Source: Spisula solida (lineage: Eukaryota > Mollusca > Bivalvia > Venerida > Mactridae). From it: 64,000 nt of DNA. Positions within the stretch are counted from its first letter, which is position 1. Each line of letters starts with the position of its first letter. The notes beneath the pieces are model-generated. The model was not told where the DNA came from. It made no database searches and worked only from the letters and a program-made list of their open reading frames with translations. This document shows, one piece after another, positions 11,916 to 25,500 of the stretch. The DNA lies in NCBI GenBank assembly GCA_947247005.1, contig OX365955.1, positions 33,149,822-33,213,821 of the forward strand. Reading direction: 5' to 3'. A program made the translations under genes and the position numbers.

Positions 11916-12071
11916 CAAATTAATTTAGGCTTACTTTAAATGTCCATTTAGCTAATTCCTCTTCAGACCTATGTAAAGTGTCCGGGTAAAATTCTTGAGA
12001 AAGTCGGTGATCGTCGACAATAATAGCACGCATGGCTACAATCTCCATTTATCACATAACTTGCGGTCCAG

Positions 12072-12113
12072 GAGTGCCGTAAAGCCGTTACGTAAATATC
12101 GTTCGGCACTCCC
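12072..12113. repeat. Short inverted repeat (GGAGTGCCG / CGGCACTCC)
   Basis: Nine-base perfect arms around a 24-base loop. No U-run follows, and this is a eukaryotic intergenic region, so it is not called a terminator. Confidence 0.7.
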
Positions 12114-12307
12114 AGACTGTGCAATAAATATTTAAATTAGCTTGACGTGACGTTAGCCAATCCATGCATTGATCCGTCAATGACGTCAGGATAATATCAA
12201 CGTCGCCATGACGTCGCGCTCATTGTACCGCTGAATTTTGGCTGAAACATATGCAGCGTACATCACCCTTTTGAACAATAATGAGCGTTTGCTGAGGTTA
12301 TGTTATA

Positions 12308-12408
12308 GTTAGAACATATTAAGTAAATTTTAATGATTAAAAAGGGCGGAGCGAGCGAAGCGAAGCGAGGCCTTTTTAGTCATTAAAATTTACTTAATAT
12401 GTTCTAAC
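12308..12408. repeat. Foldback element, about 39-bp near-perfect stem
   Basis: Left arm 12,308-12,346 begins GTTAGAACATATTAAGTAAA; the right arm 12,370-12,408 is its reverse complement with about two mismatches. The loop is GC-rich and itself repetitive (GGAGCGAGCGAAGCGAAGCGA). An AT stem with a GC loop matches the smaller hairpin at 4,778-4,834, suggesting one class of foldback insertion. Confidence 0.9.
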
Positions 12409-12592
12409 TAACTAAGAATATAACATTCTGCATTCTGATTGGCCGATAGAAATTAGCGCCAACGCAAGACGTCAAGTCTGTTAACAGAAAATTTTAATGA
12501 TTAAATTTTCATTTAACCGCGAAAATGCGGCGTTTTCATTGGCTCATAATGTAGGTTATATTCTAAGTGATAAATAGAATCCTACATTCGTG

Positions 12593-12692
12593 CTCATTAC
12601 GTACGAGTTTTATTAAACTCGTCGACAAAAACAATATGACACGAGGCTTATCATTTTGTCCACTCGTTTAATAAAACTCGTATGTAATGAGC
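12593..12692. repeat. Inverted repeat with about 36-bp arms
   Basis: The left arm around TACGAGTTTTATTAAACTCG pairs with the right arm around CGTTTAATAAAACTCGTATG with a few mismatches; the spacer is about 28 bp. Probably another foldback or MITE remnant. Confidence 0.85.
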
Positions 12693-13084
12693 ATTCATGC
12701 AAGATTTTCTATTTACAGCATCGTTTCGACTCAACAGAAGTCGCTTTACTGTGTGTGCAAAACGACATCCTTTGTTCACTAGACTAGAATGAAGCTACGG
12801 TCAAATCATTGCTTAATTCATTAGCAGCATTTGACACTATTTGTTATCACATGTATAAGTCTCAAAGACCATTCTGTATCAAAGACATTTCAAACGTTTG
12901 CTCAGTATATATAATAGACAGGTCGTTTCGTTCTTGATTTACAATGTACGTATTTCTAAAAGAGTCAATGTTCAAACACGTTCCGTTTTCTGCCAAACTG
13001 GCGTCAGGTAACACAGCCCTAAACAAACAGTCACACATTCTGTTAGACGTTTTATTAACAAAATATTAAGATATATATATATAT

Positions 13085-13365
13085 ACAAGAGCTGTTCATA
13101 AGATGGCGCGCTCGACTATTCGCAGCCATTTGTCACAATAGTCTACGTTTCAAACAGGCTATTGCACTGGACCAGGACTGTTACTAATGATGGTAAACAA
13201 CAAGTGTTGTAAGTTTCAATGCCATAGCATGCATAATATGTAAGATATGACCAAATATAGTAGCCTGCACTAAAAACCTAAACCAAGGGTGTGACATCGA
13301 CGCCGACGAATCGGTTAGTACAATAGCTCTCCATATTCTTTGAATAGTCGAGCTAAAAATCGGAG
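13085..13365. mobile_element. Short non-autonomous element with inverted CTCGACTATTCG ends
   Basis: Begins CAAGAGCTGTTCATAAGATG with GCTCGACTATTCG close by, and ends in the inverse, GAATAGTCGAGCTAAAAA. The same end signature flanks a larger element at 26,300-27,210 and appears in reverse at 44,545-44,815. No ORF; here the body is a single unit. Confidence 0.7.
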
Positions 13366-13532
13366 ACAAAAGTATGTATGTTATATTTACTCATGTAATT
13401 TGATTACTACGCATCCGAGCTCGTGACTACGCTTTTTACAAAAGATAATGAACAATCGGACAGCGAAGGTAGCACTTAACAGAAAAAAGCGGATAAAACG
13501 TAAGACATATGATTTCCTAAATATTTAATACT

Positions 13533-16500
13533 TTAGCACCATCCAGGTGACCACACCCAGTCAAAGTTGACTGGATCTCCTCTATGGTCCTTAGGAGGGA
13601 AATGAGCTGGTACCATCGTTTTACGATATTGTCCAAGACGTGACTTCAAATGTTTAACAATCTCAGGATTATCATCAGCAATGTTGAAATGTTCCGTTGG
13701 GTCATCTGAAATGAAGAATAAAATTGTTACATTAAAGATATCTTATTTCCTATGGGTCATCTGAAATGGAGAATAGAATTGTTAGATTAAGGATATCTTA
13801 TTGCCAATGGGCCTTCTGGAATGGATAATAGAATTGTTAGATTAAAGATATCTTATTGCCAATGGGCCTTCTGGTATGGATAATAAAATAGTAAGTTTAA
13901 ACATATTTTATTGCCAATATTTATGGAAATAACAAAAGGATCAATCTAAATGGTGTGTTGCCTTGTAGGTTGACCTTGTGATGGGTGTTTGTCCTTCTGA
14001 TTGGTTCCTGTCTGTGTGCTGTCTCTGGCTTCTGATTGGTTCCTGTATGTGTGCTGTCTCTGGCTTCTGATTGGTTCCTGTCTGTGTGCTGTCTCTGGCT
14101 TCTGATTGGTTCCTGTCTGTGTGATGTCTCTGGCTTCTGATTGGTTCCTGTCTGTGTGCTGTCTCTGGCTTCTGATTGGTTCCTGTCTGTGTGCTGTCTC
14201 TGGCTTCTGATTGGTTCCTATCTGTGTGATGTCTCTGGCTTCTGATTGGTTCCTGTCTGTGTGCTGTCTCTGGCTTCTGATTGGTTCCTGTCTGTGTGCT
14301 GTCTCTGGCTTCTGATTGGTTCCTATCTGTGTGCTGTCTCTGGCTTCTGATTGGTTCCTGTCTGTGTGCTGTCTCTGGCTTCTGATTGGTTTCTGGCTGT
14401 GTGCTGTCTCTGGCTTCTGATTGGATCCTGTATGTGTGCTGTCTCTGGCTTCTGATTCGTTCCAGTCTGTGTGCTGTCTCTGGCTTCTGATTCGTTCGTG
14501 TATGTGTGCTGTCTCTGGCTTCTGATTCGTTCCTGTCTGTGTGCTGTCTCTGACTTCTGATTCGTTCCTGTCTGTGTGCTGTCTCTGGCTTCTGATTCGT
14601 TCCTGTCTGTGTGCTGTCTCTGACTTCTGATTCGTTCCTGTCTGTGTGCTGTCTCTGACTTCTGATTCGTTCCTGTCTGTGTGCTGTCTCTGACTTCTGA
14701 TTCGTTCCTGTCTGTGTGCTGTCTCTGGCTTCAGACTTGTTAGACTGTCGGAAGCAGCAGGTTGTCGGAGTTGGTGTTGTGTTTTTGTAGCTATTCAGCT
14801 TTGTGTGCTCTGGTGTTGGGTGCCGCCTTCCAATGTGTTTTATCTTTGAGCCACAAGTTCGAAAACATAGTTATGGCTCGCCATAAATGAACCAGCTAAA
14901 GCATGCACAACATGGATCCATCTAATGTGTTCATACTCCACCTGTTGATACTGTCTCTTGTTGTCAAATCAGAACGGAGTTTGATACCGTAAACAGAAGA
15001 GAGGAGTTACAGAGCATTACCATATTATGTCAGCCCTGATATTAGACATAAACTTTGTTCATGGTATAATTTGATACGCCACAACTTTAAGTTGAGTGTG
15101 GGCGTTGTGATGCCGTTCGGTTGTGGTGTATGATGTTTTTGTGTTTTCTGTGCTCTGCTAGTTGGGTTGAGTGCTGCCTTCCCTGTCAGATTTTCTGTTG
15201 TCGTTTTAAAAAGCATTATGTCCATTTGTTCATCTGAATAACATCAAAATATATTTTATACAAACTTTGTAGTAACATGTATAGAATACTAATGATTAGA
15301 AAATGAGCTTGCTACATGTACTAGTTATAATACCATAGTATGTCGATACTGGTATTTATATTATCAATAAATTGAAAGCACAGAGTGTATTTTATATATT
15401 TTGTCTGTTCATAAACAGCTAGATAACAATTCCATCATTATATTCCATTGTCTCATCATTACAACGGTTCGTATTAGTCATCCATCGCAAACATAATAGG
15501 GGGTGAAACAATTTACATTGAACACATGTTTGTTCTGATGAGCCAATCTGAAGCATCCGGTTGGTTGATTGTAACCATGTCTGAAAATGGACCAATTACA
15601 AGACTGGTTTAACAACATGCAGCATCTGATTAGTTGATTGTAACCATGTCTGAAAATGGACCAATTACAAGACTGGATTAACAACATGCAGCATCTGATT
15701 AGTTGATTGTAACCATGTCTGAAAATGGACCAATTACAAGACTGGATTAACAACATGCAGCATCTGATTAGTTGATTGTAACCATATCTGAAAATGGACC
15801 AATTACAAGACTGGTTTAACAACATGCAGCATCTGATTAGTTGATTGTAACCATGTCTGAAAATGGACCAATTACAAGACTGGATTAACAACATGCAGCA
15901 TCTGATTAGTTGATTGTAACCATGTCTGAAAATGGACCAATTACAAGACTGGATTAACAACATGCAGCATCTGATTAGTTGATTGTAACCATGTCTGAAA
16001 ATTGACCAATTACAAGACTGGATTAACAACATGCAGCATCTGATTAGTTGATTGTAACCATGTCTGAAAATGGACCAATTACAAGACTGGATTAACAACA
16101 TGCAGCATCTGATTAGTTGATTGTAACCATATCTGAAAATTGACCAATTACAAGACTGGATTAACAACATGCAGCATCTGATTAGTTGATTGTAACCATG
16201 TCTGAAAATGGACCAATTACAAGACTGGATTAACAATCTGCAGCATCTGATTAGTTGATTGTAACCATGTCTGAAAATGGACCAATTACAAGACTGGATT
16301 AACAACATGCAGCATCTTGATTTGTTGATTGTAACAATGTCTGAAAATAAACCAATCACAAGACTGGATTCTCACAAACTAAAGAAACACCAAAAACATG
16401 TACGTACTGTCCAGGTCAAAAAGTTGATATTCAGGGAAAGGGGCTTGTGTTTGTGTTTCTGTCAATGGCGGTAAAGGTGTCCAACCATTATGACTACCCG

Positions 16501-19500
16501 GTGTTCCCTGGATCAACTTGTACTTGCCCACTCTGAAAATGTGATTAAGTAAAGTACATTCATATATAGATACATATCTAGGTTATGTGTGTTTATGTAC
16601 TTTAATCAGTAGACTTTATGTAGTAAAATATAATAAAATAAGGACAGGGAAGGCATCACTCTACTTAAACAGCTTGCGAGCAAAAAACACAAAAAAACCC
16701 ATAATTACGCGGCACTATGCCCTTCGTTGGTGCAAAACATTGATATGCATTAAATAGTTAAAATTACATGGTTAAATATGAACTTGCAAATAAGTGATAT
16801 TTGCTAAATACAAACACTTATCCAACAAACATCGTTATTTTTATTTCAGAAGAAAGTTAGAAAAAATAAATAATAAACACGGTCAAATAGAAACTTTCGC
16901 TCAGTATGTATGATATAACAATATAATTTATACAGCTATTTGTAAGAAACGTATGTCAAAAAAGATAATATTAAGTCAGACAGGGAAGGAAGCAAGCAGA
17001 TTAACCAGCCGAGCACAGAAAACATAAAAGTTGTCGAAATTCAAAATGAACCAGATTCAGCAATCAAAAAGCTGAATATCCAACCTGAATGACCTAGTTC
17101 CAACAGTAAAATGACTGAAATACCTATTTTTAGCTGTCAGAAGTATTAAGACGTAGAAAAATGTATATGTCCAAGCATGGAATATATGAGTCCATAAAGT
17201 CATTACAATATTAGACATACCAGTGATAAATCGTGTGATCATACCTTATTGCTGAATTGTTTAATATATCATCAATGTTATACACAAATTCATCTCTAGC
17301 AGACTGTTTTCCTGTGCTGATTGTTTCCCATTGGTTACGCCCATCAATAGACTTACCTAAATAACACACACAACTAATTATCATGTATCTAACACATATC
17401 AGTACATAAATTCCAAGGTACGTGGCGTTTTGTTCGTTTTAAGCATCTTACGCTTTATTGGTACATTCGTCATAAAACACATCATGTTTTGTTAAATGCC
17501 GAGCATAGCCTTTATTTGTCAGTCAGCTTTCTACTGAAATAAGACAGGCATATCAGTACCTCCAACCGTATTTGAATCCGGTCGCCAGATTAGATGGCAA
17601 GCGCGCTAACTATTGAGTTATGGTGACAAAATACATAATTATAACCCTATCGAAGCGGTGTGTGTATATAGCTTTGTTCCACATTTCTGTTCCGTAAGTG
17701 AGTCGGTCAGTTGACAAAGTACACATTGACTGTGTTTTAGCGCTAACTATAGCCTAGTCTGGTTCGATTATCTGCGCATGCCTGGTTTCTCCAGTAGCCA
17801 AAACCCATATTTGCGATTGAATAGTTTCAAGACGGCGCATATTAAACAAGAACAAAAGCGAACAAGCGATAGTTTAACCACTGAAAGTTTTCTCGGTTTC
17901 TAGTTAAACTATGGTAACAATAGTTAGCACCAAAACTAGAATTTAGAATTATTTAAACCTTTGATATGAACAGAAATTCATAACACCCGAGTTCCTTACA
18001 AGTGAATTGTGCAGCAATAGATTTATGCGAAAAACATGTTGTACAATAACAGTTCTGTTAATATTATTTATTTTAGCCGAAATATCAAAGTAAGGAATAA
18101 ATCTAGGTGCACATTTTTAGATGTATAATTATTTATTGACTTTCAAATGTTCATACAAAAGCTGTTGAGTAAAGATGTACAGTTTGTATAGAAGATGATT
18201 ATTATAGGTTATCGTATACTAACAAAGTGTTCTAGCCATACTTACTTGGAGTTCCACCAGCAAGCGACAGTAATGTCGGAAACCAATCGACGGCATGTAT
18301 CATCCTGTGAGAATAGTAAACAACATTAGCAGTTCCCTAACACTACCTTGTTGTTTACAAACATTCGAAGACACATTGAGATGCAAATCAGTTATGTTTG
18401 ATAAATACATACAGTACACCCTACGTATATTGTTATTCTTATTACAGAAGAAAAGTTAGAAATTATAATACTTGAAGTATTTCAACAACGGTCTATTACA
18501 AACATTTACTTGAGTAAGTGTTCAACAATCGATACATTCATCTTATAATACTAGTAACACAATCAAGTTGGTATGTAACGAACTTCAACCCATAATTGAA
18601 TCATTATAGTAATTGTAATAGTAAAACCTATATTTATATAAATAACTCATTGATTTTTTATGAATGTTACTAGTTTTGTGAGTGTATGAAAGTGATCTCC
18701 ACTTCTAAAATGGGTAGGTTTTAATAGGTGGTGCTTCAAAACAGGAGAGAGTGTATGAAAGTTATCCAACTTATAAATAGGTAGGTTTTAATAGGTGGTG
18801 CTTTAAAACAGGAGGTGACGTCATTATTTTAACTATGGCAGCATTTTATGTTTTTATGTATTTAAATGGCCGACTATTCGAAACACAGTATTTCTAGGTA
18901 TATATGGTAATTACTGGAATAATTATTCTACGACTTACTCTGTATTCGTGTATCCTGTTTTCGACAGTAAATTTTCACTGTAGACAAAGCTGGCACCTTT
19001 CGTTCCGCCTTCCCATAAGGTAGTCTTAGCTCCTCGTAACGGTAAGTTGTTTGAGGCAATGTATGTCGGTCCGCCATTCTGTAAACAAGTTTTTAACAAG
19101 TTCAATACATTCGGACCAAAATACTTGATACCACGGTTACTGGTAGTATCGCGCACCTTTAATAATGGAAAATAAATTATATACCTAAGAGTTGTTGGTT
19201 TAATTCTTTAAATGAAAAATGATTACATGTTTTTTTTCAAATATAAATCATGATCTTTGTCAATAGGAGGAGCTAATTGTTTACATACAAGGGTGTTCGT
19301 ATTCAAATTTGCCCACCAACAAGCTATTGCTTATTAGTTTAATGTTCATTCATCCAACAGACTGCCTGTGGGCACTTTGAATGAATGATTCTCATTGTAT
19401 ATTATAGATTTTACATGTATTAATCATATTGTTCATCTAACTGAATACAATGGACACGTATACAAATATTTCGAACGTTATTAACTTTTGAACTTCATTC

Positions 19501-22500
19501 ACTTTTGTATTTTTATGTAATGCTATCACCAAAGTCAAACTTGCAAAAGAAATTATTAATAATTCAGCTAGCCAACACATAAAAGCAATGGTAAAATAAT
19601 AATAGTCATAATAAAGACTTTATTTATGGAGGCAGCTTACTTGACATAATTGTCAATCTGCCGTAAGGCCCTCAACTGTAAAACATTGAAACAACAGAAA
19701 CATGGCATCATGCAATAAATGTAAATACTATGTACAAAATATCAGCCGTATGGATATGTAATGAAATTATAAATAAGTCATATAATTTTTTTAAGGTTGA
19801 AGACAGACAGTTGTTTTAGTGAAATAATATACACATCAACTACAATGTCAATATATGTCAACACAATTGTATGACATACACAATTCAAAAATACCGTGTT
19901 TACTTAATTGTCGACTACTTAACATCAGTCATACTTACATCAGTGGTAAAGACAAGAAGTGCATTCTTTAAGAACCCACGTGACCTAAGGACTTGTGTTA
20001 TATTTCCCACAGCCTCATCAAGTGCTGATACCATACCTGTAGTGGAACAGATAAGCACTATGTCTATATACATGTACATAGCCATACAGACCCTTGCCAA
20101 GAGATAGACAAGGAAAGTACCACCCGTATCCCACAAAAGGATATTTCAGGTAAGCCTATATATTGCACCCACTATGAATGACACATTGCCGTGACATTGC
20201 AGGCTTACTTAAATTAGCATATCACAATTAAGAATAAACAACAAGAACATGCAAATAGAAAAGTGTTCATTAATGCGACATGTGTGCCTACAACCGGGAG
20301 CCGAATCTTTATTACAAGAACTATAAACCTGATGCATGTGAAAAAGTGTCAAACATAGGTGCACAGTACATTAGTTTCATACAATATCTACTAGTTTCAG
20401 ATATCAAAAGGTATCAATCCAGACAGCGGGAAAGACGAACGGAATGATGGACTACCAAGTGCTCAACTGTTATCCCTATATAACGGAGAGCACATACATA
20501 GATGTAAGTTTGTTACTGGTATGACATAGCAGCCACAGGGCCATACATACCTACAGAATCAAGGTTAAACATCGACTAGCCAGTTCATTGCATACTATCT
20601 GCTATTCAAACCGGCAGTGGTAACATGGAAGTCATTTGAACACTTTGATCTCCGAACTATTCTTGAAAGCTCTTTTTCTAAACCCCTAGCAAGCTTGATC
20701 TAGGAACACTATTGCTGGTGTTTAATATAAATAACAACTGAGTTTGCACAAACATAATTATGAACTTACCGCAGTACGTTTGTCTACTTTTCAATGTTAT
20801 GTTAGGGTAAATGTTCCTGTATTTGTCCGGTACCTATAATCAACAAAACAACAGTTACTTCATTTGTGTATTTGTATATCAATAAACTTACATTTTTGCA
20901 TAGACATCAGATAAACCAGCTATACAAAGGCACATCATAAAACTCTAAATACATTTGAGAATGAACTGGATAAGTGATGATCAAAACAAGTATAATTTTG
21001 AACGAGAAATGTGTAGAGCCATGAATGTATATAAATGACCACGCTTTTAGCCATATCTTAAGTACTTATTGTGCAAGAATTATAATGATGTACACAATCA
21101 TTAAGTACCGTACTACAATTATATATAGAATAGATAACTTGAACAAATTGTTGCGTTGATATACCGGGCGTAACAAAAACACCAAGAAGAGCTGGTGATT
21201 TTCTGCAAACGACTTACCACTTCAAATAAATAATTTGTTCAGATAGCATTGGAATGAATTGTGTCATTAATCGTAGAGAAACAATATACTTATACACCCT
21301 CTGTTGTTTCTGGTGAGTTTTTTTATCGACTTACCTGAAGAGGATCATGCACGGATTGAAATGGCAGATATAGATACAGTGGTTGTGTTTCAGGGTTGAT
21401 AGTGTTGAGGATACTTATAGCGTGATCAGTAATAATTTCCTGTAATAAACACAAATATGTATAAATATATGACCATTCTACAAGATAACCAAGATAACAT
21501 GTGTAGTCGCGATGTTGGCTACAAGCGTTGCAGTAATTGGGGATTTACGGAGTGGGAAGATAAACCACCAATAAATTATTAATGGGGATAGAATGAAACG
21601 ACAGACGGATGGTTGAAGGAAGGAACAATTGACGTGCTGCTGAGTTGGTGCATTACAAACAATTTCATTTCCAATGATTTGTGTTTGTAGGTTGCATAAA
21701 CAGTACTCATTTGAGTGTGATATGTCGACATTGAGACGATTCATAACACCGGGTCCGGAAAGCAAAGTTAGAATGTCATGATATTCCATGCCATATAGTT
21801 TAGTTATAATACTCGGTCTATATCAGATATAACCAAAGTTAAGTATTTCGTATTAAACTTTGACAACAATGAACATAGGCAAGACTTGTTTTATTATTTT
21901 CAACCGATACATAGCTTCATATTTGGCAAATTGAAGTCGTATGATTAACGTCACATGTTGTGGTTATGTATAAAAGTAAAGTTCGTCCATCTGTCTAGCT
22001 GATAGGATTGGTCTAACCTAGGACAGGATATGGCTGTATTATATTCGTAAACACGTGGTTAGTCATTAACATGTTTTGAATTATAAATATCAAAATAAAG
22101 CATGACAAATTAGAACATTTGTGTTTTCGGTGTACATGTAAGATCGAAAGACATTTCACCCCGAGTGTGTCTTACTTAAATTCTACGACATGATCATATC
22201 ATCGTACACGTACTTTGATTGGTTTATTTATTGAACTTACGGCTGAGTATTTATTGGGTGGAGGATGAAATACCGTCGTGTTCCATCTCCAATCATAACC
22301 ATCATCTGTAAACACAAAAACAAACACTTAATGTACTTTACTGGCACCGACGATACAGATGCTCAATATTGTTCATGAAACGATCATTTGCTGAATTCTA
22401 TGATTTGTAAACACCCGATCTGAAGGCAAACATTTAACATAAAGCCCCGAAAGCCCCGATGTGTGCCTTCAGATCCAGTGTTCACACATCAGTGAACTTC

Positions 22501-25500
22501 AACAAATGGTCGTTTAATCCGTATAATTAATGTTAAATGTGTGCCTTCAGATCGGGTGTTTACACATCAGTGAACTTCAACAAATGGTCGTTAAATCCTT
22601 ATAATTTATGTTAAATGTTTGCCTTCAGATCGGGTGTTTACACATAAGTGAACTTCAACAAATGGTCGTTAAATCCTTATAATTTATGTTAAATGTGTGT
22701 CTTCAGATCGGGTGTTTACACATCAGTGAACTTCAACAAATGGTCGTTAAATCCCCTTATAATTTATGTTAAATGTTTGCCTTCAGATCGGGTGTTTACA
22801 CATAAGTGAACTTCAACAAATGGTCGTTAAATCCTTATAATTTATGTTAAATGTGTGTCTTCAGATCGGGTGTTTACACATCAGTGAACTTCAACAAATG
22901 GTCGTTAAATCCTTATAATTTATGTTAAATGTTTGCCTTCAGATCGGGTGTTTACACATCAGTGAACTTCAACAAATGGTCGTTAAATCCTTATAATTTA
23001 TGTTAAATGTTTGCCTTCAGATCGGGTGTTTACACATAAGTGAACTTCAACAAATGGCCGTTAAATCCTTATAATTTATGTTAAATGTGTGCCTTTAGAT
23101 CGGGTGTTTACACATCAGTGAACTTCAACAAATGGTCGTTAAATCCTTATAATTTATGTTAAATGTGTGCCTTTAGATCGGGTGTTTACACATCAGTGAA
23201 CTTCAACAAATTGTCGTTAAATCCTTATAATTCCAAAATGAATTTTGAAACTACATGTACTCTCAATCATATACATATCAATTAATTATTCCCATGATAT
23301 TTACAAATTAGCTAGATTTAATGGTGGCATATACAACGCTAGCTAAAGAAAATGTGGTTTAGATGCACTGTTCGTTACGTGAACACAAAATCAGGGAATG
23401 AACATACAGGTAGGTAAGGTTCTGTGTAAAAATTAAGCTGCAAGAGCTAGTGTACAGCTATTATGGGACTTTGCAGTTTGACTTGCTCCACCCACTTTCG
23501 TCTAGGATTGTGAAACGGAGGTTTACTGATGTATGAACGTCATGTTAAAGCCAATAAGAATGCTGACTTTGGGGTTATTATAATATAACAATTATATAAC
23601 TTCATAAGCTCCTTGCCAAACATAACAGTTGAGGATATTGGGCTCAGAAACTGATGTATTTGATCTTTCAACTCTCATATGCTTACACATTTGATTCCTC
23701 GACTTAATACGAATAAGCACAAACATGTAGTGACAGTTGATATACATTTATTGTATATATTTATAAGCACACAATGTCAATTGATATATTGTATTTATTT
23801 ATATGTAATGACATAATAATAATAATAATAATAAAGACTTTATTTACCGAAGGTGAAAACACATTAAGTTACATACATAATATATACACTTATTTCCAAT
23901 GCGGCCTTCGTTGAAACATTTGACAAGAATAAAACAAAAGCAAAACAAAAACATACATGTATACATTTCCGACAAACACTCACTTGAATTATATTACTAT
24001 GACTCACATTCATGCATAATAACATACATTAACAATGAACTATTCGTTTGATGAAGAGACTAAATAAAAATATACAATGTACAAACAATACATAGTTTTA
24101 CGTTTCTCAATTATTTTGTCTTTCTAGGAGCAATTTCTTATATTTGGTTTTAAATGTTTTTAAAGAATTGCTTTGTCTGATATTGTGTGGAGTATTATTC
24201 CATATTTGAGATCCTTTAAATGCATATGACAGCTGATATATTGCATTTATTTATAACTCCGGTTGTATGGTTTCATAAGCAGGTAGTATCACGAAGACGC
24301 TAGAGGTATAATACGTACAAACACAACACTAAAAGACCGATTTTGCACAATTTGCTCGCGGAAATTGACAAATTCAACGCAAAAACTTTGTAATATATTC
24401 ATGCATTAAAGTAAGGATCACGTCAAATTCTCCGAGTTGTACTTTACCTCGAACATGTGTATAGTGATCCTCTGCTCCATTATAAAAACCAAAGAAAGAA
24501 TCGAAACCTCGCACCGTTGGTGTATACTTCTTATTGCAGAATCCTAAATGCCACCTGTACACAGAACCAATTAGAACAATTAGATAAAAGAAATCGGACA
24601 GGGAAGGCAGCATACAACTTAACGGGCCCAGCACATAAAGCATAAAAAATCACATACATTCGTACCACAATTGCCATGTATATATTATTACTTAATACAT
24701 GAACTATTCATAATAGTTATTCATTTCTTATATACCAGCATTAAAAATGTCATTCAAATCAAGCACTAGGTATAAGTAAATATCTAGGTTTTTGTACTTA
24801 AACTATAAACTTATCCGATTAGAGGTATACTAAAAACATATTGCTTTTTACAGTTGTACTAGATACCCAACGTGAAAGCATGCCTTCCCTTTTCAGAAGA
24901 CGAGTCCGTTATTTGGATTACCCAAGTTCAATTGAATTATACTTAGTTATACATTGATCGGAAGGTAACCTCGGAAGCGGTTTGCTTATGCAACAGACAC
25001 TGATGGTCTCAATGTTCAGAAATATGGTCTCACTCGTATTGAGTTCACCGGAAAATTTCGGATATTTCTGCTTTCTTCTTCGGTAAAAAAAACCTATTTC
25101 AATGCGACAAAACCCGATGTTATCCGCATGAAATCATTTTGTGCTAGTTTTAGAATTTCGTCCATTGACAGCCATAAGTAGCTATCAGGCTTCTTATTCA
25201 ATACGCTGATAGTTTGGGCTGTCAATTGACGTTTTTATATAATGTATATATGCTGAAATTGATGTAGTATATTTCGCATGTCCGGTTACATGCTTCCTCT
25301 GCATCGGCGGAAATCATGCCATTGCTAGCATACGTTCTCTAAGGTAGCACCGTCTATTGTCGACGTAGGATGATAAGTAGTTAGATCCCGTAAAAACAGA
25401 CCGATTGTTGAAATGTGTGTTAAAACTAGTCGTTCTTCGAACAACTAAAAACGAACTTTAATGGCTGCGTTAATGTACTCTAACATAATATATATAAATA

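Larger units (their letters stand above)
11916..13532. other. Intergenic region rich in inverted repeats
   Basis: Lies between two convergent genes (Mab-21-like + and arylsulfatase -). It holds three separate inverted-repeat structures, listed individually, and one element with inverted CTCGACTATTC ends. No coding sequence was seen. Confidence 0.7.

Noticed and set aside
12072..12113. Rho-independent terminator
   Set aside because: Hairpin only; the DNA is eukaryotic and no T-run follows.
15478..16359. 293-codon minus-strand ORF with a 23-residue repeat
   Set aside because: It is the 69-bp minisatellite in a sulfatase intron; the period is a multiple of three, which keeps a frame open by chance.
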